A program made the position numbers and the translations under genes. A DNA stretch of 64,000 nt. Origin: an uncultured Pseudacidovorax sp. Lineage in GTDB: Bacteria > Pseudomonadota > Gammaproteobacteria > Burkholderiales > Burkholderiaceae_C. The stretch is taken from positions 34,141 through 98,140 of the forward strand of contig NZ_CAJYES010000249.1 of the NCBI RefSeq assembly GCF_913773995.1, written 5' to 3'. The stretch's first letter is position 1. The number at the start of each line of letters is the position of its first letter. Shown here piece by piece: positions 7,636 to 16,076 of this stretch. A model generated the notes under the pieces. It was not told where the DNA came from and searched no databases. It saw nothing but the letters and a program-made list of their open reading frames with translations.

Positions 7636-8577
7636 ATGAACGCCGTCTGGACCGAACCCGAAGCCCCTGCAGCCGCCGCCCCCAGCCACCAGGCGGCCGC
7701 GAAGATCGAGCGCGAGACGCACAAGCTGGAAAAGCGCCTGTGCCGTGAAGTCGGCCGCGCCATCACCGACTACAACATGATCGAAGAGGGCGACAAGGTC
7801 ATGGTGTGCCTCTCGGGCGGCAAGGACAGCTACGGCATGCTGGACATCCTGCTCAAGCTCAAGGCCCGGGCGCCGGTCAACTTCGAGCTGATCGCCGTCA
7901 ACCTCGACCAGAAGCAGCCCGGCTTTCCGGAAGACGTGCTGCCGGCCTATCTGAAGCAGGTGGGCGTGCCCTTCCACATCGAGGAGCAGGACACCTACAG
8001 CATCGTCAAGCGCGTGGTGCCCGAGGGCAAGACCACCTGCGGCCTGTGCTCGCGCCTGCGCCGCGGCATCCTCTACCGCGTGGCCGACGAGCTGGGCGCC
8101 ACCAAGATCGCGCTGGGCCACCACCGCGACGACATCCTGGCGACCTTCTTCCTCAACATGTTCTTCGCCGCCAAGCTCAAGGCCATGCCGCCCAAGCTGG
8201 TGAGCGACGATGGCCGGCATGTGGTGATCCGCCCGCTGGCCTACGTGGCCGAGAAGGACCTGGTGCGCTGGGCCCAGCACCGCGGCTTTCCGATCATTCC
8301 CTGCAACCTGTGCGGCAGCCAGGAGAACCTGCAGCGCCAGGTGGTCGGCGACATGCTGCGCGACTGGGAACGCAAGCATCCGGGCCGGCTGGAGAACATG
8401 CTGCACAGCCTGCAAAGCGTCGCGCCTTCGCACCTGCTGGACGGAACCCTGCACGATTTCAAGGGTCTGAAGCCGACCGGCGTGGCCAGCGAGGACGGCG
8501 ATCGGGCCTTCGATCCGCCCGAACTGCCGCCCGTGCCCGCCATGCCCTCGGCGGTGCAGGTGGTGAGCCTCGGCTGA
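7636..8577 (+). CDS. ttcA: tRNA 2-thiocytidine(32) synthetase
   Basis: A 313-residue PP-loop ATPase that thiolates cytidine 32 of certain tRNAs. The PP-loop SGGKDS is at about residues 60-65, the [4Fe-4S] cysteines are in [12 protein letters not shown] (CxxC near 136) and PCNLCGSQ supplies the third conserved cysteine region. Length and order match TtcA. The ATG follows an AT-rich CAAAATCGC segment that may be its -10. In related genomes ttcA normally sits close to folB; here a catabolic cassette separates them. Confidence 0.92.
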   Translation: MNAVWTEPEAPAAAAPSHQAAAKIERETHKLEKRLCREVGRAITDYNMIEEGDKVMVCLSGGKDSYGMLDILLKLKARAPVNFELIAVNLDQKQPGFPEDVLPAYLKQVGVPFHIEEQDTYSIVKRVVPEGKTTCGLCSRLRRGILYRVADELGATKIALGHHRDDILATFFLNMFFAAKLKAMPPKLVSDDGRHVVIRPLAYVAEKDLVRWAQHRGFPIIPCNLCGSQENLQRQVVGDMLRDWERKHPGRLENMLHSLQSVAPSHLLDGTLHDFKGLKPTGVASEDGDRAFDPPELPPVPAMPSAVQVVSLG

Positions 8578-8678
8578 CACGCGCTTCCGCCAAGTTCCAG
8601 CCACGACGCGCGACCGCGCGTCCAGCCGATGCGACAACGACACAGGGGCCGGCCAACGGCCCCAGGGATGACGACGAC

Positions 8679-9401
8679 ATGCAACGTGCAGTGCGACTCC
8701 TCGGCTTGGCCGCCATGACGGCGGTGGCCGCCGGCCTGGCGGGCTGTGCCACCTCCTACGTGGTGGACAACAACGTCCAGAGCTATGCCAAGGCACCCAT
8801 TCCGCCTGGCGCCACCTACCGCTTCGAACGCCTCCCCTCGCAGCAAGCGAACGACGCGGCCCAGACCGACCTGGAAACCCTGGCCGAGCCCTCGCTGGCC
8901 GCCGCGGGGCTCCGGCGCGACGACGCCAATCCGCGCTATGCCGTGCAGGTGAGCGCCCGCTCGCAGCTGGAACTGTCGCCCTGGGCCGATCCGTGGTTCG
9001 ATGGTCCGGGCTGGGGCCCCGGCTGGGGTCCGCGCTGGGGCGTGGGCCTGGGCTATGGCCGCCCCGGCTGGTACGGCGGCGGCTGGTGGGGCCCGGGCGC
9101 CCTGCCGCCCAACCAGACCTGGTACGGCCGCGAAGTCTCGATCGTGATGCGCTCGCTGCCCGACCGGCAGGTCGTCTACGAAACCCATGCCCGCAACGAC
9201 GGCCCCTACCCGGACACCCGCCGCATCCTGCCGGTGATGTTCCATGCGGCGCTGCAGGGCTTTCCCAATCCGCCGCAGGCCGTGCGGCGGGTGGACGTGA
9301 CGGTGGAGACCAAGCCGCAGACCATCACGCCGGCTGCGTCCGCACCTCAAGCGGGCACGCCTGCGCCATCGGCGCAGCCTGCGGCACCGGCCCGCCCCTG
9401 A
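8679..9401 (+). CDS. DUF4136-type outer-membrane lipoprotein
   Basis: A 240-residue lipoprotein. The signal peptide ends in the lipobox LAGC at about residues 19-22, followed by TSYVVDNNVQSYAK. The body has the DUF4136 pattern (a TYRFERLPS strand early, YETHARNDGPYPDT late) interrupted by a Gly/Trp/Pro-rich loop (about residues 108-145, GPGWGPGWGPRWG) and ends in an Ala/Pro-rich tail. Proteins of this family are abundant but functionally uncharacterised. The ATG at 8679 puts the charged residues directly ahead of the hydrophobic core. It stands between ttcA and a phosphatase gene on the same strand, with about 100 bases upstream available for a promoter. Confidence 0.75.
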   Translation: MQRAVRLLGLAAMTAVAAGLAGCATSYVVDNNVQSYAKAPIPPGATYRFERLPSQQANDAAQTDLETLAEPSLAAAGLRRDDANPRYAVQVSARSQLELSPWADPWFDGPGWGPGWGPRWGVGLGYGRPGWYGGGWWGPGALPPNQTWYGREVSIVMRSLPDRQVVYETHARNDGPYPDTRRILPVMFHAALQGFPNPPQAVRRVDVTVETKPQTITPAASAPQAGTPAPSAQPAAPARP

Positions 9402-9461
9402 CGCCACGGGGCCCGCCCGCCGCGTTCCGCCCGCTGGCGCGTTCTGGGTGACACTCGGCCG

Positions 9462-10109
9462 ATGGACCTCACCCGCCTGATCGCCGTCCGCCATGGCGAG
9501 ACACTCTGGAACGTCGACACCCGCATCCAGGGCCAGCTCGACATCCCGCTCAACGACGAAGGCCAGTGGCAGGCGCAGCAGGTGGGCCGCGCGCTGGCCG
9601 ACGAGCCCATCGCCGCCATCTACGCCAGCGACCTGGCCCGCGCCTGGCAGACGGCCAGTGCCATCGCCCAGGCCCACCCCGCCGCACCCGCCCTGATCGC
9701 CGAGCCGCGGCTGCGCGAACGCGGCTTCGGCATCTTCGAGGGCCGCACCTTCGCCGAGATCGAGGCCGAGCTGCCCGAGCAGGCCCTCAAATGGCGCAAG
9801 CGCGTGCCCGACTTCGCGCCCGAGGGGGGCGAGAACCTGCTGGTCTTCCGCGACCGCATCGTGGCCGTCGCCGCCGAACTGGCGGCGCGGCACCCGGGCG
9901 AGCTGATCGTGCTGGTCGCCCACGGCGGCGTGATGGACGTGCTCTACCGCGCCGCCACCGGCCAGGAGCTTCAGGCGCCTCGCACCTGGGAGCTGCGCAA
10001 TGCGGCCATCAACCGTCTGCTGTGGACGCCCGAGGGCTTCTCGCTGGTGGGATGGGCCGACACCGGCCACCTGAGCCGCGACTTGGCGCGGGACGAGACC
10101 AGCAGCTGA
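9462..10109 (+). CDS. Histidine phosphatase (phosphoglycerate-mutase-like) family protein
   Basis: A 215-residue branch-1 histidine phosphatase. The phospho-accepting motif VRHGETLWN is at residues 9-17, the second acid-base region is in RERGFGIFEG, and the second His is in VLVAHGGVMDVL. These are the complete catalytic set of the GpmB/CobC/PhoE group. Function within the group (phosphoglycerate mutase-like, alpha-ribazole phosphatase, broad phosphatase) cannot be decided; no cobalamin genes are nearby. Same-strand neighbours are the DUF4136 lipoprotein and a secreted hypothetical. Confidence 0.8.
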   Translation: MDLTRLIAVRHGETLWNVDTRIQGQLDIPLNDEGQWQAQQVGRALADEPIAAIYASDLARAWQTASAIAQAHPAAPALIAEPRLRERGFGIFEGRTFAEIEAELPEQALKWRKRVPDFAPEGGENLLVFRDRIVAVAAELAARHPGELIVLVAHGGVMDVLYRAATGQELQAPRTWELRNAAINRLLWTPEGFSLVGWADTGHLSRDLARDETSS

Positions 10110-10155
10110 GCGCGGCAGACCCTGCCGCCTAGAATCCGCGCTCGCCAGCCTCTGG

Positions 10156-10605
10156 ATGAACCCCATGAACCGCTGCAGCCCACGACTCGCTTTTCCCTTT
10201 CTCGCCGCCGCCCTGATCTACCTGGGCACCGCGGCCCTCCTGTCGCCCCTGCCGGCGCAGGCCCAGACCCAGAACGAAGCCGCCAACGGCGGCCGCAACT
10301 TCCCCGATGGCACATTGCGGGGACGCCTGCGCATGCTCGACTTTCCCCAGGCCGAGCTCGATGGCCGGCTGGAAGTACTGGCACCCGGCACCCGCATCCG
10401 CAATGCCCAGAACATGGTCGTGACCGGCAGCACGCTGCTGGGCCAGGACCTGGCCGTGAACTACCTGCGCGATCCTGCCGGGCAGGTGCAGCAGATCTGG
10501 ATCCTCTCGCCCGACGAGGCCGCCACCGAGCGCGCGTCGGCCGGCGGCAAGCCGCTGCTCAACATCTGGCCCTTCGTCACCCGCGCCGACAACGAAGGCG
10601 GTTGA
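10156..10605 (+). CDS. Secreted hypothetical protein
   Basis: A 149-residue protein I do not recognise beyond it probably being conserved in Burkholderiales. A clear Sec signal peptide (hydrophobic core [19 protein letters not shown], cleavage after AQA near residue 35) precedes a small domain with repeated beta-like segments ([20 protein letters not shown], then [21 protein letters not shown] and [11 protein letters not shown]). Third-position GC bias is strong, so it is a real gene. ATG codons 1 and 4 are both possible starts. It lies between the histidine phosphatase and miaB on the same strand. Confidence 0.7.
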   Translation: MNPMNRCSPRLAFPFLAAALIYLGTAALLSPLPAQAQTQNEAANGGRNFPDGTLRGRLRMLDFPQAELDGRLEVLAPGTRIRNAQNMVVTGSTLLGQDLAVNYLRDPAGQVQQIWILSPDEAATERASAGGKPLLNIWPFVTRADNEGG

Positions 10606-10729
10606 GCCCATACCTCCGCGGCCCCTGCCCTGCGGGCACACGCACGGCAGGCTGACCGCACCGATCCACGCATTCCATCGATCCCGCCGCCGGTGCCACC
10701 GGCCGGCCGCCTTGCAAGAAAGCCCCGCC

Positions 10730-12097
10730 ATGTCCCGCAAAGTCTTCATCAAGACCTTCGGCTGCCAGATGAACGAGTACGACTCGGACAAGATGGCCGA
10801 CGTCCTCGCCGCCGCCGAAGGCTACGAGCCCACCCAGAACGTCGACGAAGCCGACCTGATCCTCTTCAACACCTGCTCCGTGCGCGAGAAGGCGCAGGAG
10901 AAGGTCTTCTCCGACCTCGGCCGCGTGCAGCACCTGAAGGCCAAGGGCGTGAAGATCGGCGTCGGCGGCTGCGTCGCCAGCCAGGAGGGCGAGGCCATCA
11001 TCGCCCGCGCGCCCTACGTGGACGTGGTCTTCGGCCCGCAGACCCTGCACCGCCTGCCCGAGATGCTGGCCCGCCGCGAGGCGGAGCGCCGGCCGCAGGT
11101 GGACATCTCCTTCCCCGAGATCGAGAAGTTCGACCACCTGCCGCCCGCGCGCGTCGAAGGTGCGACGGCCTACGTGTCGATCATGGAAGGCTGCTCCAAA
11201 TACTGCAGCTACTGCGTGGTGCCCTACACCCGCGGCGAGGAGGTGAACCGCCCGCTGGACGACGTGCTGGTCGAGGTCGCCGGCCTGGCCGACCAGGGCG
11301 TGCGCGAGGTCACGCTGCTGGGCCAGAACGTCAATGCCTACCGCGGCAGGATGGGCGACACCAGTGAGATCGCCGACTTCGCCACCCTGATCGAGTACGT
11401 CGCCGAGATCCCCGGCATCGAGCGCATCCGCTACACCACCAGCCATCCGAACGAGTTCACGCCGCGGCTGATCGAGGCCTATGGCAAGGTGCCGCAGCTG
11501 GTGAGCCACCTGCACCTGCCGGTGCAGCACGGCAGCGACCGCATCCTGATGGCGATGAAGCGCGGCTACACCGCCATGGAATACAAGAGCACGATCCGCA
11601 AGCTGCGCGCCATCCGGCCGCAGCTGGCGCTGTCCAGCGACTTCATCGTCGGCTTCCCGGGCGAGACCGAGGACGACTTCGCGAAGATGATGAAGCTGAT
11701 CGAGGACGTGGGCTTCGACGCCAGCTTCAGCTTCATCTTCAGCCCGCGACCCGGCACGCCCGCCGCCGCGCTGCACGACGACACGCCGCACGAGGTCAAG
11801 CTCGCGCGCCTGCAGCACCTGCAGAAGACCATCGACGACAACGTGCGCCGGCTGTCCGATGCGCTGGTCGGTACCACGCAGCGGCTGCTGGTGGAAGGCC
11901 CCTCCAAGAAGAACCCGGCCGAACTGATGGGCCGCACCGACTGCTTCCGCGTCGTCAACTTCGAGGCGCCCGCGCGGCTGGTGGGCCAGATGGTGGACGT
12001 GAAGATCACCCGCGCCCTGTCGCACACCCTGCGTGGCGAGATCGTGACGCGCGAGCATGACGGTGCCGGCGCCGCGCGTGCCGCGCAGACCGCCTGA
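10730..12097 (+). CDS. miaB: tRNA-2-methylthio-N6-isopentenyladenosine(37) synthase
   Basis: A 455-residue radical-SAM methylthiotransferase that converts i6A37 to ms2i6A37 in tRNA. The N-terminal domain holds its three cluster cysteines ([23 protein letters not shown]). The radical-SAM motif CSKYCSYC is near residues 157-164, and a C-terminal TRAM domain ends the protein. The ATG at 10730 starts [15 protein letters not shown] exactly as in the family; a TTG 18 bases earlier is ignored. Its TGA shares a base with the ATG of the following kinase gene (TGATG), so miaB and the glrK-qseG-glrR group are probably co-transcribed. Confidence 0.96.
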   Translation: MSRKVFIKTFGCQMNEYDSDKMADVLAAAEGYEPTQNVDEADLILFNTCSVREKAQEKVFSDLGRVQHLKAKGVKIGVGGCVASQEGEAIIARAPYVDVVFGPQTLHRLPEMLARREAERRPQVDISFPEIEKFDHLPPARVEGATAYVSIMEGCSKYCSYCVVPYTRGEEVNRPLDDVLVEVAGLADQGVREVTLLGQNVNAYRGRMGDTSEIADFATLIEYVAEIPGIERIRYTTSHPNEFTPRLIEAYGKVPQLVSHLHLPVQHGSDRILMAMKRGYTAMEYKSTIRKLRAIRPQLALSSDFIVGFPGETEDDFAKMMKLIEDVGFDASFSFIFSPRPGTPAAALHDDTPHEVKLARLQHLQKTIDDNVRRLSDALVGTTQRLLVEGPSKKNPAELMGRTDCFRVVNFEAPARLVGQMVDVKITRALSHTLRGEIVTREHDGAGAARAAQTA

Positions 12098-13524
12098 TGG
12101 CGGCCAGCCGGCCGCGCGCACGCGGCTCCTTCCAGCAGTTGATGCTGGCCGCCTTCCTGGTGGTCACGGCGCTGGTGGTGGGGGTGGCGCTGCGCGCCGT
12201 CTTCCAGTACGACCAGCTCATCACCCAAAGCCGCGAGGCGGCGCGGCGCGCGCTGCTGCTCTCAGGTGCAGCCCAGTCGCTGGCCGAGCGCAGCGCGGCC
12301 ATGGAACGCTCGGGCCGCCAGTCGCTGGTGCTCAACGACGCCGTACTGCGCCGCCGCTTCGCCGACGCGCAGAAGGACGCGCAGAACGTGGTGCAGCGAC
12401 TGGTCGACAACGGGCTGCTGCCGCAGTCGGCGCAGCTCTGGCGCGAGCAGATGAGCGCCATCGAAGGCCTGATGAACGGAGCGCCCGAGACGGCGCTGGC
12501 CCGCGAGGGCTCGATGGCGCTGCAGTTCCGCGAGCTGGATGCGCTCAACACCCAGCTCGCCCAGCAGGCGCAGATGCTGATCGAGGCGCAGAACAACGCC
12601 CTGGCCGACCGGCTCGAAGGCGCGCGGCGCCGGTTGACACTGCAGGTGGTGGCGGCCAGCGCGCTGGCCGCCGCGCTCGCGCTGGCCTTCGGCATCTGGC
12701 TGGCGCGACCCTTCAAGCGGCTGGAGCGCGCCATCGTGCGCCTGGGCGAGAACCGGCTGGACGAGCCCATCGACATCCTCGGCCCGGCCGACGTACGCCG
12801 TGTGTCGCAACAGCTGGACTGGCTGCGCCTGCGGCTGATGGAGCTGGACGCCGACAAGGCGCGCTTCCTGCGCCATGTGTCGCACGAGCTCAAGACGCCG
12901 CTGGCCGCGCTGCGCGAGGGCGTGTCGCTGCTGGAGGACGGCGTGACCGGCGAGCTCAACCCGGCCCAGCGCGAGGTGGCGCAGATCCTGCAACAGAACG
13001 CCGTGTCGCTCCAAAGCCAGATCGAGGCGCTGCTGCGCTTCAACGCCGCCGCCTTCGAGGCCCGCCAGCTCAGGCGCGAACGCTGCAACCTGGTCAAGCT
13101 GGTGCAGGAACAGATCGAGGCGCAACGGCTGCAATGGCAGTCGCATGGCCTCACGGTGCGGGTGGAGGGCGAGCCGGTGACGGTGATGGCCGATCCCGCC
13201 AAGCTGGGCACGGCGGTGGCCAACCTGCTGTCCAACGCGATCCGCTTCTCGGCCCGCGGCGGCACCATCGCGCTGGCCGTCTCCAGCACCGGCGACACCG
13301 CCAGCATCGAGATCAGCGACGCCGGCCCCGGCATCGCGCCGGAGGACCGCGACCGGGTGTTCGAGCCCTTCTTCCGTGGTGAGCGCCAGCCGGAGCACAC
13401 CGTGAAAGGCACAGGCATCGGTCTGTCCATCGTGCAGGAGTACATTGCGGCCCATGGTGGCCGCATTGCGCTGCTGCCCACCGGCCCCGGCGCACGATTC
13501 CGCATCGACCTGCCGCACGGCTGA
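12097..13524 (+). CDS. glrK: Sensor histidine kinase GlrK/QseE-like
   Basis: A 475-residue membrane kinase. The first TM helix (about 14-34) and the second (about 189-207, LTLQVVAASALAAALALAFG) flank a periplasmic helical sensor of about 150 residues; a HAMP segment follows. The HisKA H-box is VSHELKTPLAAL and the ATPase lobes are DAGPGIAPEDRDRVFEPFF and GTGIGLSIV. The gene order kinase, small lipoprotein, sigma-54 response regulator is that of enterobacterial glrK-qseG-glrR, which supports the name. The substrate is presumably the GlrR-like regulator two genes downstream. Signal unknown; enterobacterial GlrK/QseE has been linked to envelope stress and to epinephrine. Confidence 0.82.
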   Translation: MAASRPRARGSFQQLMLAAFLVVTALVVGVALRAVFQYDQLITQSREAARRALLLSGAAQSLAERSAAMERSGRQSLVLNDAVLRRRFADAQKDAQNVVQRLVDNGLLPQSAQLWREQMSAIEGLMNGAPETALAREGSMALQFRELDALNTQLAQQAQMLIEAQNNALADRLEGARRRLTLQVVAASALAAALALAFGIWLARPFKRLERAIVRLGENRLDEPIDILGPADVRRVSQQLDWLRLRLMELDADKARFLRHVSHELKTPLAALREGVSLLEDGVTGELNPAQREVAQILQQNAVSLQSQIEALLRFNAAAFEARQLRRERCNLVKLVQEQIEAQRLQWQSHGLTVRVEGEPVTVMADPAKLGTAVANLLSNAIRFSARGGTIALAVSSTGDTASIEISDAGPGIAPEDRDRVFEPFFRGERQPEHTVKGTGIGLSIVQEYIAAHGGRIALLPTGPGARFRIDLPHG

Positions 13525-13544
13525 CCTCTCCCGACCCCACGCCC

Positions 13545-14222
13545 ATGACGACCTTGTCCGTCCGCAGCCCCCTCCTTGCCATGACACTGGCCACGGCCGG
13601 CGTGCTGGCCGGCTGCGCCAACCTCGCACCCGCGCCGACGCCGCCAGCGGCGGCTCCGGCCCCAGCGGCCAGCGTCAGCACGCCCACCCCTGCACCTCGC
13701 CCGGCCGTCCAGCCGGTGGAAGTGCAACCGATCGCGCCCGCCACGCAGATGCAGCCGGCCGGCAATGGCGTCGGTGGCCATGGCTACGGCAACGCGAGCA
13801 GCGAAGCGCTTTCCCGCATGCTGGCCTATGCCGACCGGGCGCGGAGCATGCAGTCCGCCGAGGCCATCGCAGAGATTGCGCGCATCGGCGACCCCGGTGA
13901 CTCGGCCCCGCTGCAGATCCAGCTCGCCCTGGCGCTGGCCCAGACCCGCAATCCGTCCGATCTGGCCCGGGCCACGGCCCTGTTGCAGCGCGCCGCCGCC
14001 AGCACGCAGGCCGAGGCCCAGCCACTGCAGCCACTGGCGCGGGTGCTGGCCGCCCGCTACCTGGAGCAGCGCCGCGTCGAGGACGACCGTGACCGGCAGG
14101 TGCAGCAGCTCAAGGAGGCGCAGCGCCGCATCGAGCATCTCAACGACCGCATCGAAGCGCTGCGCGCCATCGAGCGCAGCTTTGGCCGCCCGTCCAACGG
14201 CGCGGCGCGCCCCTCGCCCTGA
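13545..14222 (+). CDS. qseG: QseG-like outer-membrane lipoprotein of the GlrK/GlrR system
   Basis: A 225-residue lipoprotein: signal peptide with lipobox VLAGC (about residues 20-24), an Ala/Pro-rich linker to about residue 65, then a helical domain with TPR-like regularity and a C-terminal coiled coil (RRVEDDRDRQVQQLKEAQRR, about 175-205). In E. coli QseG/YfhG lies between the kinase and regulator genes and activates the kinase. Position, lipobox and coiled coil agree, although direct similarity is weak, so the symbol is by context. It starts 21 bases after the kinase stop. Confidence 0.6.
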   Translation: MTTLSVRSPLLAMTLATAGVLAGCANLAPAPTPPAAAPAPAASVSTPTPAPRPAVQPVEVQPIAPATQMQPAGNGVGGHGYGNASSEALSRMLAYADRARSMQSAEAIAEIARIGDPGDSAPLQIQLALALAQTRNPSDLARATALLQRAAASTQAEAQPLQPLARVLAARYLEQRRVEDDRDRQVQQLKEAQRRIEHLNDRIEALRAIERSFGRPSNGAARPSP

Positions 14223-14263
14223 ACCCGCCGGCACGGCCGCACCCACCCGAACCAGGCAAGCCC

Positions 14264-15682
14264 ATGAGCGATACCGCCAAAGCCGCCGCCACCGGCGCCC
14301 GCATCCTGGTCGTGGACGACGATGCCGACATGCTGCGGCTGCTGTCGCTGCGCCTTGCCGCGGCGGGCTACCAGGTCACGGCAGTCACGTCGGCCGAGTC
14401 GGCGCTGACGCAACTCGAGATCGAGCATCCCCGCCTGGTGCTCAGCGACGTGCGCCTGCCGGGGCGCGATGGGCTGCAACTGTTCGACGAGATCCGCAAG
14501 CGCCATCCGACGCTGCCGGTGATCCTGCTCACGGCGCACGGCACCATTCCCGACGCGGTGGAGGCGACATCCCGCGGCGTCTTCACCTACCTCACCAAGC
14601 CCTACGACGCCCGCGAGCTGCTCGACAAGATCGGCCAGGCGATGGCCCTGGGCGCCCCCGCCGCCACGCCGGCCGCGGGCGGCGACGAAAGCTGGCGCGC
14701 CGAGATCGTCAGCCGCTCCAGCCGCATGGCCGAGGTGCTGGCCGAGGCGCGCATGGTGGCCAAGTCGGACGCCAGCGTGCTGCTGCGTGGCGACTCCGGC
14801 ACCGGCAAGGAAGTGCTGGCCCGCGCCATCCACAAGGCCAGCGACCGCGCACGCAAGCCCTTCGTGGCCGTCAACTGCGGCGCCATTCCCGAGGCGCTGC
14901 TCGAATCCGAGCTGTTCGGCCACGTCAAGGGCGCCTTCACCGACGCCCATGCCAACCACAAGGGCCTGTTCCAGCAGGCCGATGGCGGCACGCTGATGCT
15001 GGACGAGATCGGCGACATGCCACCCGCCCTGCAGGTCAAACTGTTGCGCGTGCTGCAGGAGCGCGCGGTGCGTCCGGTGGGCGCCACTCAGGCCATCGCG
15101 GTGGATGTGCGCATCATCTCGGCGACCCACCGAGACCTGGAGGCGGCCATGGCGGCGGCGCAGTTCCGCGAGGACCTCTACTACCGCCTGAACGTCGTCA
15201 CGCTCACGCTGCCACCGCTGTCGGCCCGGCGCGAGGACATTCCGCTGCTCGCCAACCACTTCCTGCAGAAGCTGGCCGGCAAGTACGGCAAGCGGCTGTC
15301 GGGCTTCGCCCCCGAGGCGCTCAAGGCCCTGACCACCGCCCCCTGGCCGGGCAACATCCGTCAGCTCTACAACGTGGTGGAGCAGGTGTGCGCCCTGTCC
15401 AGCTCGCCGCTCATTCCGCTGGCGCTGGTGCAGCGGGCGCTTCGCGTGCCGACCGTGGAGGTGCAGACCTATGCCGAGGCCAAGCAGCGCTTCGAGCGCG
15501 ATTACCTGGTCGGGCTGCTCAAGCTGACCGACGGCAACGTGGCCGATGCCGCGCGGCTGGCCGACCGCAATCGCACCGAGTTCTACCGTCTGCTGCAGAA
15601 GCACGAACTCACGCCTGGCCACTTCAAGAACGACGGTGTCGCTGGCGCCTCAGAGCCTGTCGCCGACGAGCGACAGGGCTAA
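14264..15682 (+). CDS. glrR: Sigma-54-dependent response regulator GlrR/QseF
   Basis: A 472-residue NtrC-type activator. The receiver domain has the acidic pair VVDDD (residues 17-20) and phospho-acceptor Asp62 in LSDVRLPGRDG. The AAA+ domain has Walker A GDSGTGKE, the sigma-54 contact loop GAFTDA and Walker B LMLDEIGD. The C-terminus is a Fis-type helix-turn-helix (DGNVADAARLADRNRTEFYR). Length and domain order fit GlrR. Its operator sites and a sigma-54 promoter appear to lie immediately downstream, one operator overlapping its own last codons. Partner kinase and lipoprotein are the two genes before it. Confidence 0.85.
   Translation: MSDTAKAAATGARILVVDDDADMLRLLSLRLAAAGYQVTAVTSAESALTQLEIEHPRLVLSDVRLPGRDGLQLFDEIRKRHPTLPVILLTAHGTIPDAVEATSRGVFTYLTKPYDARELLDKIGQAMALGAPAATPAAGGDESWRAEIVSRSSRMAEVLAEARMVAKSDASVLLRGDSGTGKEVLARAIHKASDRARKPFVAVNCGAIPEALLESELFGHVKGAFTDAHANHKGLFQQADGGTLMLDEIGDMPPALQVKLLRVLQERAVRPVGATQAIAVDVRIISATHRDLEAAMAAAQFREDLYYRLNVVTLTLPPLSARREDIPLLANHFLQKLAGKYGKRLSGFAPEALKALTTAPWPGNIRQLYNVVEQVCALSSSPLIPLALVQRALRVPTVEVQTYAEAKQRFERDYLVGLLKLTDGNVADAARLADRNRTEFYRLLQKHELTPGHFKNDGVAGASEPVADERQG
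15658..15675. promoter_or_regulatory. GlrR-type operator 1 (TGTC-N10-GACA)
   Basis: TGTC at 15658-15661 and GACA at 15672-15675 are separated by exactly ten bases, the spacing of GlrR sites upstream of enterobacterial glmY. It overlaps the last codons of glrR. Its centre is about 196 bases upstream of the predicted sigma-54 start site. Confidence 0.6.
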
Positions 15683-15724
15683 GTCATTGATTTGATTGGA
15701 TTTGGACGCGCACCCTCGACGGTT

Positions 15725-15742
15725 TGTCGGGCTGCGGCGACA
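15725..15742. promoter_or_regulatory. GlrR-type operator 2 (TGTC-N10-GACA)
   Basis: TGTC at 15725-15728 and GACA at 15739-15742 again have exactly ten bases between them. It lies 67 bases from operator 1 and about 130 bases upstream of the predicted start site, the usual range for a bacterial enhancer. The flanks TTTGTC and GACAGA are slightly AT-enriched. Confidence 0.65.
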
Positions 15743-15804
15743 GATCCGGGGCCATTTGGGCTCTCGCTGCCAAAAATGCCAAAAATCCGCCGAGAAATCG
15801 ACGG

Positions 15805-15817
15805 TAAGTTGCTGATT
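15805..15817 (-). promoter_or_regulatory. Candidate IHF site
   Basis: On the reverse strand this reads AATCAGCAACTTA, one mismatch from WATCAANNNNTTR. It sits between the upstream operators and the -24/-12 promoter, where IHF bends DNA in sigma-54 systems. The surrounding 30 bases are AT-richer than the window average. Confidence 0.5.
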
Positions 15818-15836
15818 CTTAAGCGCTAATTCGTGC

Positions 15837-15852
15837 TGGCATGGGGATTGCC
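15837..15852 (+). promoter_or_regulatory. Sigma-54 (-24/-12) promoter
   Basis: TGGCATGGGGATTGCC fits the TGGCAYR-N4-TTGCW consensus with only the last base off. The essential GG (15838-15839) and GC (15850-15851) are correctly spaced. The start site should be near 15863-15864. It faces the small gene and opgH. Confidence 0.75.
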
Positions 15853-15854
15853 CT

Positions 15855-16067
15855 ATGACCTGCATGACCCTCCTCACCACACCCCCTGTCATCCTGCGTC
15901 CGCAGCGTGATGCCCTGCGTCGCAAGACCGCGCAGACGGCCCGCGCCCGCTCGGCACGGAGCCAGGCCCATGCGCCGGCGCTCGCCGCCAGCGCCAGCGC
16001 GGACTGCGTCTTCAAGCGCCTCCCCGCCATCGGTGAGACCCCCATTTCGAATTTCCAGCACTGGTAA
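15855..16067 (+). CDS. Small hypothetical protein upstream of opgH
   Basis: Seventy codons from the first ATG, or 67 from the ATG at 15864, ending with TAA nine bases before opgH. Third positions are strongly GC-biased over the C-terminal half and the close spacing suggests translational coupling, so it is probably real. The protein is basic and Ala/Arg-rich in the middle and ends FKRLPAIGETPISNFQHW. No family is recognised. If the sigma-54 promoter at 15837-15852 is used, transcription begins at about 15863-15864, so only the second ATG could be translated and the message would be leaderless. The alternative is that this stretch is only the opgH 5' untranslated region. Confidence 0.5.
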   Translation: MTCMTLLTTPPVILRPQRDALRRKTAQTARARSARSQAHAPALAASASADCVFKRLPAIGETPISNFQHW

Positions 16068-16076
16068 GGCCTCGCC

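Noticed and set aside
15864..16076. GlmY/GlmZ-like small RNA behind the sigma-54 promoter
   Set aside because: The promoter layout resembles glmY, but the sequence reads as coding, runs into opgH and has no recognisable GlmY/GlmZ hairpin set; a processed sRNA cannot be excluded but nothing supports it.
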